DNA of 11,566 nucleotides, taken from the NCBI GenBank assembly GCA_025934335.1, contig JAICYG010000078.1, forward strand, positions 1 through 11,566, read 5' to 3'. Under the pieces are notes generated by a model that saw nothing but the letters and a program-made list of their open reading frames with translations, did not search any database and was not told the origin of the DNA. This DNA comes from Thermoleophilia bacterium. GTDB taxonomy: Bacteria > Actinomycetota > Thermoleophilia > Gaiellales > Gaiellaceae. Positions 1 through 6,174 of the stretch are shown in pieces. The number at the start of each line of letters is the position of its first letter. Within the stretch, counting starts at the first letter, position 1. The translations under genes and the position numbers were made by a program.

Positions 1-128
1 CCCCCGGAATCCGACCAGACCATGAACGTGCCGTCCTCCTTGATCATCAGGAGGCGCACAGACTCGGCAAGCCGTGTGGTCAAACGGCCGGTGTAGGACA
101 CCTCGCAGCGGGCGACGATCAGACGCAT
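1..128 (-). CDS. nucS: Endonuclease NucS/EndoMS, N-terminal part (runs off the window)
   Basis: NucS (EndoMS) is the mismatch-specific double-strand endonuclease that provides non-canonical mismatch repair in many Actinobacteria and archaea lacking MutS/MutL; it works with the sliding clamp. Only about 42 codons are present, reading leftward from the ATG at 128 to the window edge. The translation starts MRLIVARCEVSYTGRLTTRL and continues through SVRLLMIKEDGTFMVWSD. This matches the family's N-terminal beta-rich DNA-binding domain, which typically begins MRLVIARC..V.Y.GRL and continues with a KADGS-like strand. The catalytic C-terminal nuclease domain lies outside the window and cannot be checked. 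No Shine-Dalgarno sequence is visible, but a TAGTGT -10-like box lies 9 nt upstream of the ATG, so the mRNA may have almost no leader. The gene is divergent from the small gene at 194. Confidence 0.88.
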   Translation of the reverse strand, partial: MRLIVARCEVSYTGRLTTRLAESVRLLMIKEDGTFMVWSDSG

Positions 129-137
129 GGGGCGAGG

Positions 138-143
138 ACACTA
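138..143 (-). promoter_or_regulatory. Putative -10 box of nucS (TAGTGT)
   Basis: Read on the minus strand, TAGTGT fits the actinobacterial TANNNT -10 consensus. It ends 9 nt before the nucS ATG, which would put transcription start at or within a few bases of the start codon. No good TTGACA-like -35 is seen 17 nt further upstream (GAACAA). The spacer is almost exactly filled by the inverted repeat at 143-161. Confidence 0.4.
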
Positions 144-161
144 CTGTCCCTTTCGGACAGT
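143..161. repeat. Inverted repeat ACTGTCC-N5-GGACAGT, candidate operator
   Basis: Two perfect 7-bp arms (143-149 and 155-161) are separated by CTTTC. The repeat sits in the 65-bp divergent gap between nucS and the 106-codon gene, overlaps the last base of the putative nucS -10 box and fills the -10/-35 spacer. This is where a dimeric repressor would bind. It does not match the actinobacterial LexA box (GAAC-N4-GTTC). It could also form a small stem in a transcript of the rightward gene. No regulator can be named. Confidence 0.5.
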
Positions 162-193
162 TGTTCTTCCGCCTCTTGTGGGAGCATCAGTCG

Positions 194-514
194 ATGAAGG
201 GATCGAACATCGGCTTCGCCCTGTACGCGAGGGGCGAGGCGCCGGGGACGCTCGACGCGCGGTGGTCCTACGAGAACGCCTGGGGTGGCTCGGGGCAGGC
301 GACCGGCGGTCCTCAGCAGGGTTTCACCGGGCGGTACCACATTCGCTACTTCCACGAGAACGGGGAGTTCTCCGACGAGTACGACCTGCAGATCGAGCGG
401 ACCGGCGATTTCTACGACGTGACGTGGCTGGTCGACGGCGAGATCGTCGCCGTCGGCGTCGGCATGGAGGTCGGAGACCGTCTCGCAGTCGGCTGGCGAA
501 GGGTCGCCGACTAG
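194..514 (+). CDS. Small uncharacterised beta-rich protein (106 aa)
   Basis: I do not recognise this family with certainty. The chosen start is the ATG at 194, which has GGGAG 9 nt upstream. The open frame extends further left, but that part overlaps nucS and its upstream region and has a poor, Arg-rich composition. The protein has no signal peptide or membrane segment. It starts MKGSNIGFALYARG and has a Gly-rich turn region at about residues 30-44. It then shows alternating strand-like segments: GRYHIRYF (47-54), DEYDLQIERTGDFYDVTW (61-78), and a Gly/Val-rich end with VGVGMEVGDRLAVGW (87-101). The repeated short strands with Gly/Asp turns suggest a small beta-barrel or beta-sandwich, possibly binding a ligand. 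It is convergent with the cyclase-ATPase gene, with 35 bp between the stops. A function cannot be assigned. Confidence 0.72.
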   Translation: MKGSNIGFALYARGEAPGTLDARWSYENAWGGSGQATGGPQQGFTGRYHIRYFHENGEFSDEYDLQIERTGDFYDVTWLVDGEIVAVGVGMEVGDRLAVGWRRVAD

Positions 515-549
515 CACGACGGTCACATCCCATCCGGACAGGTCGGCGC

Positions 550-3060
550 TTAGTCCCCGTTGGCCGCGGCCGCGAGCGCGGCACCTGCCGCCTCGTCGAG
601 TGAAAGCTCCCATCCGCGCTGGATCTCGGCGGCGGCGACGTCCGCGCCGAGCGCTTTTCGAACCGATTCGAGAACTTGCTCGAACCAGGTCTGCTCGTAC
701 GGGCTCCGCACCCAGCCCAGATCCTCCTGCAGGCGCGAAGCCGCCCCGATGAGGCGTGCTGCCTCGGGGATCTTCGCCCGGAAGACCGCAAGCTCGGCCG
801 AGGCTTCCAAGCAACCGGCCATGACCATCTTCGCATCCACCTTCATGCTCGTCTCGACTGCGAGACGTAGGTTCTTCGCGGCCGACGGGATCCTGCCGAG
901 TCTGAGCTCGGCGAGTGCGACGTTGCAGAGAGCGAGTGCCATGCCCCATTCGTCGCCGAGTTCGCGGCGAAGCTCGCTGCTCCGGCCGCAGAAGTCGACG
1001 ACCCGCTCCCAGTCGCCTGATTGAAGCGCGAGGTCTCCGATGTTGTTGAGGGCGATTGCGCCGTTCCAGCGATCGCCGATCCTCGCCGCCAGCTCGGCCA
1101 GTTCGGTGTAGATCGCCTCCCCCCGCGCCGCATCCCCGGAAGCAGAGGCCGTCTTGCCGCGCTCCCGAAGGGCGTCGGCCATTCCGTGCTCGTCGCCCAC
1201 GGCCGCGAACGCGGCATAGGCCTCGTCGGCATGCCGACCCTGGCCCGCAACGTCGCCGATCCACCCGGCGATCGACGCGGCTGACTCGTGTGCCCGGGCG
1301 AGTAGCTCCGATGGTTGATCGGCCGCGCGCGGCAGGATCGCATCGAGCCACGCCTTTGCCTCCCCGAAGCCGCCGCGAAGCCACACGAAGAATGCGAGCC
1401 TTCCGACCAAGCGCAGCGCGAGCGTGAATTCGTGCTCGAGCGCGAACGTCATCGCGGCGCGCACGTTGTCGTAGTCGCCCGCCATTCGTTCGACCCATTG
1501 CTGTTGGTCGGGGCCGTGTCGCAGGTGTGGATCGGCGCGTTCCGCGAACGCGGTGAAGAATTCGGCGTGGCGCAGTCGCAGCGACTCGGCGTCGCCGGAG
1601 GCTTCCAGCTCGGCGGCCGCAAACTCGCGGATGGTCTCCAGCATCCAGTACCGACTGCCGCCTGCTTCCTCGCGACTGCGGACGAGGCTCTTGTCGATCA
1701 GCGACTGGAGCGTGTCGGCGTCTGCCGCGCAGACGTCCTCGGCCGCCTCGTAGGTGCAACCGCCCGCGAACACCGCAAACCGCCCGAACAGCCGGCGCTC
1801 ATCCGGCGCGAGCAGGTCGTACGACCACCGGATCGTGGCGTCGAGCGTCTGCTGGCGCGGATCCGCGTCCCGCCCGCCTTTGAGCCCGACGCCTTTGCCC
1901 AACCGCACGAGCAACTCCTCGGGCGAGAAGATCGCGACGCGCGCGGCCGCGAGCTCGAGCGCGAGCGGGAGGTTGTCGAGACGGGTGCATAGCTCTGCGA
2001 TCGCGGGCGTCTCGGTGAACGCCGGGCGCAGGGCGCGCGCTCGCGCCGTGAACAAGGTGGCGCCGTCGTGGTCGTCCAGCGACGGAACCATCCATGAATG
2101 CTCGCCCTGCAATTGCAGCCGTTCCCTGCTCGTCACGAGGAGCTTTGGCCCCTCGGATTCGCGGAGGAGGGCGATACTGGTCGCGACTTCGGGCAATAGG
2201 TGCTCGGCGTTGTCGATGAGCAACAGTGCGCGCTTCGCCGGCAGGGCATCGGCGAGAGTTTCCTCGACGGTGAACCCGGGTCGCTCCCGTACTTCGAGAG
2301 CCTTCGCGACGGCGTCCAGCGCAAGCGCGGGGTCGCGCAGCGCGGCGAGCGATATCCACCAGACCCCGTCGGGGGCGTCGTCGGCGATCTCGGCCGCGGC
2401 TTGCAAGGCCAGGCGGGTCTTCCCCGTCCCACCGGGCCCCGTGAGCGTCAGCAGCCGAAGGTCCTCTCGACGCAACAGGCCAACCACCTCGTCGAGGTCG
2501 CGCTTGCGGCCGACGAAAGGCGTAGCCGGGACGGGGAGGTTCGTGTGGTAGAGCGTCTTCAGCCGCGGGAAGTCCGTGTCGCCGAGCTGGTAGAGGCGCT
2601 CCGGCGCCAAGAGGTCCTTCAGGCGGTGGTCGCCGAGATCGCGGAGGGTCTCGTCCGCGACGAGTTCACGGGTCGCTTGCGACAGGAGGATTTGCCCACC
2701 GTGCCCGGCGGCGGCGATCCGCGCAGCGCGGTGGACGTCGATCCCGACGTAACCCTCGTCGGTTCTGACCGGCTCGCCGGTGTGGAGGCCCATGCGGACG
2801 CTGATCGGCCCGCCGCGGAGCGCTGCCTGTGCGCCCGAGGCGGCGGCGAGGGCATCGGACGCGCGCGGGAACGCGACGAAGAACGCGTCGCCCTGCGTGT
2901 CCACCTCGACGCCTCCGTGCCGCGAAAACGCCTCGCGTAACACACGGCGGTGCTCGCTCAACAGCTCCGCGTAGCGATCGCCGTGTTCGTGCAACAGCCG
3001 CGTCGAGCCCTCGATGTCCGTGAAGAGGAACGTGACCGTTCCGCCGGGAAGATCGCGCAT
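550..3060 (-). CDS. Class III nucleotide cyclase / NB-ARC-type ATPase / TPR signalling protein
   Basis: This is an 836-aa multidomain cytoplasmic protein. Residues about 8-160 form a class III adenylate/guanylate cyclase domain, with TFLFTDIEGST at 10-20 and DTQGDAFFVAF at 54-64. The metal-binding Asp pair is D15 and D58, and the HRAAR motif is at 110-114. Residues about 180-480 form an STAND/NB-ARC ATPase, with Walker A GPGGTGKT at 208-215, Walker B LLLIDN at 279-284, LLVTSRERL at 307-315 and LPLALELAAAR at 364-374. The remainder is helical and TPR-like. There is no C-terminal LuxR helix-turn-helix, unlike some relatives. Several cyclase residues are non-canonical: D54 where Lys is usual, G103 where Asp is usual, and H110 where Asn is usual. 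Cyclic-nucleotide synthesis is therefore doubtful and the domain may be a sensor. The ATG at 3060 gives the usual family N-terminus; an in-frame GTG at 3090 would add 10 residues. The gene lies 116 bp downstream of the lipoprotein gene. Confidence 0.9.
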   Translation of the reverse strand: MRDLPGGTVTFLFTDIEGSTRLLHEHGDRYAELLSEHRRVLREAFSRHGGVEVDTQGDAFFVAFPRASDALAAASGAQAALRGGPISVRMGLHTGEPVRTDEGYVGIDVHRAARIAAAGHGGQILLSQATRELVADETLRDLGDHRLKDLLAPERLYQLGDTDFPRLKTLYHTNLPVPATPFVGRKRDLDEVVGLLRREDLRLLTLTGPGGTGKTRLALQAAAEIADDAPDGVWWISLAALRDPALALDAVAKALEVRERPGFTVEETLADALPAKRALLLIDNAEHLLPEVATSIALLRESEGPKLLVTSRERLQLQGEHSWMVPSLDDHDGATLFTARARALRPAFTETPAIAELCTRLDNLPLALELAAARVAIFSPEELLVRLGKGVGLKGGRDADPRQQTLDATIRWSYDLLAPDERRLFGRFAVFAGGCTYEAAEDVCAADADTLQSLIDKSLVRSREEAGGSRYWMLETIREFAAAELEASGDAESLRLRHAEFFTAFAERADPHLRHGPDQQQWVERMAGDYDNVRAAMTFALEHEFTLALRLVGRLAFFVWLRGGFGEAKAWLDAILPRAADQPSELLARAHESAASIAGWIGDVAGQGRHADEAYAAFAAVGDEHGMADALRERGKTASASGDAARGEAIYTELAELAARIGDRWNGAIALNNIGDLALQSGDWERVVDFCGRSSELRRELGDEWGMALALCNVALAELRLGRIPSAAKNLRLAVETSMKVDAKMVMAGCLEASAELAVFRAKIPEAARLIGAASRLQEDLGWVRSPYEQTWFEQVLESVRKALGADVAAAEIQRGWELSLDEAAGAALAAAANGD

Positions 3061-3176
3061 ACCCGGATGATCCAACCGCAGCGCACACACGTCCAGCTGC
3101 GCGTCTCCTGACCTCCAATGTGGCGCGCGTGCGACGGCAGAGGCGACGCTGCGGACATGTCTTTTCCGTGCGAGTG
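3061..3176. other. Gap between lipoprotein and cyclase genes, no firm element
   Basis: This 116-bp spacer on the leftward transcript shows no hairpin followed by a T-run, no TANNNT box close to the cyclase start and no small gene. On the minus strand a GGAGGT stretch (3111-3116) is followed by a second GGAG. Both lie too far from the ATG at 3060 to serve it. They are only loosely placed for the in-frame GTG at 3090, about 14 nt past the second GGAG. Confidence 0.4.
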
Positions 3177-3722
3177 CTACGGGGTGGTCGAGGTGAGGCC
3201 GCGGCAGTGCGTCTGGCCCCACGTCTCCAGGTGCCGCATCGCAGCCGCCACCTTCGGCGTCGACAGCTTCCGGGAGGCGTCCGTCAGCTTCGCGAGCTGC
3301 TCGGCCGTCGGCGCCGTGCCGGCCTTGAAGCCGCTGTCGGCATAGACCTTCGCGAAGTCCGAGAACGCGTCGGCGAACGTCTTGAAGTCGCCCTTGATGG
3401 CGTCGGGCGCTGCGTCCGCGAGCGCCTTCAGCGCGTCGGCCTCGCGCGCCATGGCGACGGTGCCGTTCCCGGTTTGCGCAACCGAGCGCTGCACCTTCGC
3501 CGCGAGCGATGCGAGCTGGGTGCAGTTCTTCGCGTCGGCGAAGGACGTGCCGCCGGTGGCGGCGGTCGTCGTGGAACCGGCCTGCGCCGTCGTCGTCGTC
3601 CCGGCCGCCGAGCCGCCCGAGGTCGGGGGCGAGCTCGCCTTCTTCCCGCCGCCGCCGCACGCGGTGGCCGTCACAACGAGGACGGCTGCCGCCAGCGCGG
3701 CGCCGAGGATCCGTGTCTGCAT
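3177..3722 (-). CDS. Secreted lipoprotein with Thr/Gly-rich linker, function unknown
   Basis: The protein has 181 aa from the ATG at 3722, chosen because AGGAGG lies 5 nt upstream and because it gives a clean signal peptide (MQTR followed by a hydrophobic stretch to residue 21). A lipobox-like TATAC puts the lipidated Cys at position 22, followed by GGGG and a low-complexity Ser/Thr/Gly/Ala linker (about 23-60). The mature domain (about 61-181) looks all-helical and Ala/Lys/Asp-rich. It has two cysteines, C67 (NCTQL) and C173 (THCRGL), near its ends, which could form a disulfide outside the membrane. The layout is that of a cell-surface helical bundle tethered by a flexible stalk. I do not recognise the family. 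The gene has its own promoter and lies between the O-methyltransferase and cyclase genes. Confidence 0.8.
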   Translation of the reverse strand: MQTRILGAALAAAVLVVTATACGGGGKKASSPPTSGGSAAGTTTTAQAGSTTTAATGGTSFADAKNCTQLASLAAKVQRSVAQTGNGTVAMAREADALKALADAAPDAIKGDFKTFADAFSDFAKVYADSGFKAGTAPTAEQLAKLTDASRKLSTPKVAAAMRHLETWGQTHCRGLTSTTP

Positions 3723-3727
3723 CTTCG

Positions 3728-3733
3728 CCTCCT
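3728..3733 (-). promoter_or_regulatory. Strong ribosome binding site AGGAGG of the lipoprotein gene
   Basis: On the minus strand a perfect AGGAGG lies 5 nt before the ATG at 3722. It decides the start in favour of this ATG over the in-frame ATG at 3752, which would add ten charged residues ahead of the signal peptide and lies inside the promoter. Confidence 0.75.
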
Positions 3734-3751
3734 GCCGTTTACGAGGACGCA

Positions 3752-3780
3752 AACGTACGACGGCCGGCGCGCCGAGGCAA
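3752..3780 (-). promoter_or_regulatory. Sigma70-type promoter of the lipoprotein gene
   Basis: Read leftward, TTGCCT (3775-3780) is followed by exactly 17 nt and then TACGTT (3752-3757), a good housekeeping -35/-10 pair. It starts just past the O-methyltransferase stop codon (3783-3785). Predicted transcription start is near 3745, giving a leader of about 22 nt that carries AGGAGG. This is the only element in the window with both hexamers clear. Confidence 0.6.
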
Positions 3781-3782
3781 GC

Positions 3783-4406
3783 TCACACGGGCCGGATCAG
3801 CGTCATCCCGTCCCGGACGGACAGGATCACCTGAACCGTGCGGGGGTCGCGCGCGACGTGCTCGTTGAACTCGGCGATCGGCGGCCGATCTCCGTCGACC
3901 ACACGGCCCGACGCGAGCGTGTTGTCCGCGACGATCAACCCTCGCTCCGACAGCCGGGGCAGCACCGCCTCGTAGTACCCGACGTAGCCCTCCTTGTCCG
4001 CGTCGATGAAGACGAGGTCGAAGGCGCCGTCGAGCCGTTCGATCGTGTCGATCGCCGGGCCGACGTGCAGCGCGATCTTCGAGCCGTGCGGCGAGCGGTC
4101 GAAGTACCGTTGCGCGAACGCGGCCCGCCCGGGGTCGAGCTCACACGCGTCGATGCGGCCTCCCTCGGGGAGGGCAGCCGCCATCGCGAGCGCCGAGTGG
4201 CCGCTGAACGTGCCGATCTCGAGCACCCGCTGCGGCCGGCCGAACCACACGAGCAGCTCGAGGAACCGCCCGGCGACCGGCCCGGTCAGCATCGACGTCG
4301 AGCCCAGCTTCTCGGCCGTCTCGGCCGAAAGCTCCGCGAGCAGCTCATCGTGCGGTGCGGAGAACCGCTCGAGGTACTCCTCGATGCGCGGGTCGACGAT
4401 GTCCAC
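3783..4406 (-). CDS. SAM-dependent O-methyltransferase, class I (caffeoyl-CoA OMT-like, Methyltransf_3)
   Basis: This 207-aa cytosolic enzyme probably transfers methyl groups from S-adenosylmethionine to a hydroxyl, possibly a catechol. The family's usual length is about 200-230 aa, so it is complete. The SAM-binding motif I is VLEIGTFSGHSALAMA (61-76), followed by the acidic strand end CELD (88-91). Metal-binding and catalytic residues are visible at FIDADKEGY (133-141) and in the DNTL segment (161-164), as in cation-dependent O-methyltransferases. The start is GTG at 4406. No Shine-Dalgarno is seen, but TAGCCT lies 6 nt upstream, consistent with a leaderless mRNA. The gene is divergent from pspA across 40 bp. 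The substrate cannot be read from the sequence. Confidence 0.9.
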   Translation of the reverse strand: MDIVDPRIEEYLERFSAPHDELLAELSAETAEKLGSTSMLTGPVAGRFLELLVWFGRPQRVLEIGTFSGHSALAMAAALPEGGRIDACELDPGRAAFAQRYFDRSPHGSKIALHVGPAIDTIERLDGAFDLVFIDADKEGYVGYYEAVLPRLSERGLIVADNTLASGRVVDGDRPPIAEFNEHVARDPRTVQVILSVRDGMTLIRPV

Positions 4407-4412
4407 GCGGCT

Positions 4413-4441
4413 AGGCTACCGGCACCCGACCGAGGAGTGAA
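4413..4441 (-). promoter_or_regulatory. Putative promoter of the O-methyltransferase gene (leaderless)
   Basis: On the minus strand TTCACT (4436-4441), a 17-nt spacer and TAGCCT (4413-4418) form a plausible -35/-10 pair. The -10 box ends 6 nt before the GTG at 4406, so transcription would begin at about the start codon. The element overlaps the pspA ribosome binding site on the other strand, so the two divergent units may interfere. Confidence 0.45.
4432..4437 (+). promoter_or_regulatory. Ribosome binding site GAGGAG of pspA
   Basis: GAGGAG lies 9 nt before the pspA ATG at 4447. A weak rightward -10 candidate, TAGGCT at 4412-4417, has no recognisable -35, so the pspA promoter remains uncertain. 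Confidence 0.6.
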
Positions 4442-4446
4442 CGCGC

Positions 4447-5193
4447 ATGCCCGGCCTCTGGCAACGATTCATGCTGATCTTCCGCGCGAAGGCGTCGAAG
4501 GCACTCGACCGCGCGGAGAACCCGAACGAGACGCTCGACTACTCGTACGAGCAGCAGTTGCAGCAGCTGCAGAACGTGAAGCGCGGCATCGCCGACGTGA
4601 CGACGGCGAAGAAGCGCCTCGAGCTGCAGTACACGAGCATGCAGCAGCAGGTCGACAAGCTCGACGGTCAGGCGCGCCAGGCCGTGACGGCGGGGCGCGA
4701 GGATCTCGCCCGCGAGGCGCTGACGCGCAAGGCCGCGGTCCAGGGGCAACTCGAGGGGATCATGACCCAGGGCCAGCAGCTCGAGGCGCAGCAGCAGAAG
4801 CTGATCGAGGGCGAGCGGACGCTGCAGGCGAAGGTCGAGTCCTTCCGCACGCAGAAGGAGGTCATCAAGGCGCAGTACTCCGCCGCTGAGGCGCAGGTGC
4901 GGATCGGCGAGGCCGCGAGCGGGATCGGCGACGAGATGCAGGACGTCGGGCTTGCGATCGAGCGGGCGAAGGACAAGACCCAGCAAATGCAGGCGCGTGC
5001 GAACGCGATCGACGAGCTGACGAGTGCCGGCGCGCTCGAGGACATCACCGGCTCCGGCAACGACATCGACCGGCAGCTCGCGCAGATCTCCCAGAGCGGC
5101 CAGGTCGACGACGAGCTGGCGAAGATGAAGGCCGAGCTGGGGCAGGGCGAGCCCGCGAAGCAGATCGAGGGCGAGACTCCGCCGGCGTCCTAG
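4447..5193 (+). CDS. pspA: PspA/IM30-family membrane-stress protein
   Basis: PspA is a peripheral inner-leaflet protein of the ESCRT-III-like PspA/Vipp1 superfamily that polymerises on damaged or stressed membranes. This copy has 248 aa, close to the typical 220-260. It starts MPGLWQRFMLIFRAKASKAL, an amphipathic membrane-binding helix, followed by ENPNETLDYSYEQQ, the family signature after helix 1. Residues about 30-185 form a long coiled coil rich in Gln, Glu, Lys and Ala. Then come the IGDEMQDVGLAIERA segment (161-175) and an acidic, probably flexible tail. There is no transmembrane segment. It is followed without any gap by an oxidoreductase gene. PspAB and HtpX, its usual actinobacterial partners, are encoded 3-5 kb downstream on the other strand. 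Confidence 0.93.
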   Translation: MPGLWQRFMLIFRAKASKALDRAENPNETLDYSYEQQLQQLQNVKRGIADVTTAKKRLELQYTSMQQQVDKLDGQARQAVTAGREDLAREALTRKAAVQGQLEGIMTQGQQLEAQQQKLIEGERTLQAKVESFRTQKEVIKAQYSAAEAQVRIGEAASGIGDEMQDVGLAIERAKDKTQQMQARANAIDELTSAGALEDITGSGNDIDRQLAQISQSGQVDDELAKMKAELGQGEPAKQIEGETPPAS

Positions 5194-6174
5194 ATGCGCG
5201 AGGTCACGCTTGCGGCACGGCCGCGCGGCGCTCCGCAGGACGGGGACTTCGAGCTGCGTGAGGCGGGCGGCGCCGAGCCGGGCGACGGCGAGCTGCTCGT
5301 TCGGAACGTCTTCGTCTCGGTCGACCCCTACATGCGTGGGCGCATGACCGGCGTGCGCACGTACGTTCCGCCGTACGAGGTCGGCGACGTGGTGACCGGC
5401 GGTGCCGTCGGGCGAGTTGCGCGCTCGCGTGACGCCCGCTTCGCCGAGGGCGACTGGGTGCTGACGATGCTCGGCTGGCGCGAGGGCGGTGTCGTCCGTG
5501 CGGACCGCGCGCGAAGGCTCGACCCCGACGCCGCGCCGCCCTCGACCGCACTCGGCGTGCTCGGGATGCCGGGGCTGACGGCGTGGGTCGGGCTCCTCGA
5601 CATCGGGCGGATCGAGGCGGGGGAGACGATCTACGTCTCGGGCGCGGCCGGCGCGGTCGGCAGCGCGGCGGCCCAGATCGCGAGGCTCAAGGGGCTGCGC
5701 GTGATCGGGAGCGCGGGCAGCAGCGACAAGGTCGAGTGGCTGCGCTCGCTCGGGATCGAGGCGTTCGACTATCGGGAGACCGAGGCGAAGCAGGCACTTG
5801 CGGATGGGATCGACGTGTACTTCGACAACGTCGGCGGGGCGCAACTCGAGGCCGCGCTCGCCGCAATCCGGCCTTACGGTCGCGTGATCGCGTGCGGCGC
5901 CATCTCGCGCTACAACGACGAGCGCCCGGAGCCGGGGCCGCGCAACCTCTTCCTGATGGTGACGAAGCGGCTCCGCCTGCAGGGCTTCATCGTCAGCGAC
6001 CACGACGACCGCTACCCGGACTTCGTGGCCGAGGTCGCGCCGTGGGTGCGCGACGGGAGCCTCCGCTACCGCGAGACGATCGTCGACGGGATCGAGAACG
6101 TCCCCGCAGCGTTCGTCGGCCTCTTCCACGGCGACAACGTCGGCAAGATGCTCGTCCGCGTGGGCATCGACTAG
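5194..6174 (+). CDS. NADPH-dependent MDR-family oxidoreductase (PTGR/CurA-like)
   Basis: This 326-aa member of the zinc-independent medium-chain dehydrogenase/reductase superfamily probably reduces alpha,beta-unsaturated carbonyl compounds with NADPH. The leukotriene B4 12-hydroxydehydrogenase/prostaglandin reductase subgroup is the best match. Visible motifs are SVDPYMRGRM (42-51), GMPGLTAWVGL (124-134), the Rossmann glycine motif SGAAGAVGSAAAQIA (149-163) and YFDNVGG (the substrate-loop region after the Rossmann fold). The structural-zinc Cys cluster of alcohol dehydrogenases is absent, as expected. The ATG directly follows the pspA TAG, so translation is very likely coupled. Its stop is interleaved with that of the convergent membrane glycosyltransferase gene. 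A role in detoxifying lipid-derived aldehydes or enones during envelope stress is inference. Confidence 0.9.
   Translation: MREVTLAARPRGAPQDGDFELREAGGAEPGDGELLVRNVFVSVDPYMRGRMTGVRTYVPPYEVGDVVTGGAVGRVARSRDARFAEGDWVLTMLGWREGGVVRADRARRLDPDAAPPSTALGVLGMPGLTAWVGLLDIGRIEAGETIYVSGAAGAVGSAAAQIARLKGLRVIGSAGSSDKVEWLRSLGIEAFDYRETEAKQALADGIDVYFDNVGGAQLEAALAAIRPYGRVIACGAISRYNDERPEPGPRNLFLMVTKRLRLQGFIVSDHDDRYPDFVAEVAPWVRDGSLRYRETIVDGIENVPAAFVGLFHGDNVGKMLVRVGID

Noticed and set aside
74..193. N-terminal extension of the 106-aa gene to an ATG at 74
   Set aside because: It would overlap the nucS start and the inverted repeat, its composition is unlike the rest of the protein, and the ATG at 194 has a ribosome binding site.
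515..549. Possible terminator between the convergent 106-aa and cyclase genes
   Set aside because: Only a 5-bp GCCGA/TCGGC pairing with a loop of about 30 nt and no T-run; not a credible intrinsic terminator.
119..1759. 546-codon open frame on the minus strand
   Set aside because: It is Arg/Gly-rich, has no domain, and overlaps the cyclase-ATPase gene on the same strand in another frame. It is a high-GC shadow.
3541..3660. Repetitive GCC/GTC-rich stretch, possible tandem repeat
   Set aside because: It encodes the Thr/Ala/Gly-rich linker of the lipoprotein; the repetition is explained by the amino acid composition.
3765..3774. Palindrome CGGCGCGCCG in the lipoprotein promoter spacer
   Set aside because: A short all-G/C palindrome is expected by chance at this base composition.
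3120..4889. 589-codon open frame on the plus strand
   Set aside because: It runs antisense through the lipoprotein and O-methyltransferase genes and across the pspA start. Its composition is low-complexity Arg/Ala/Gly, with no motif.
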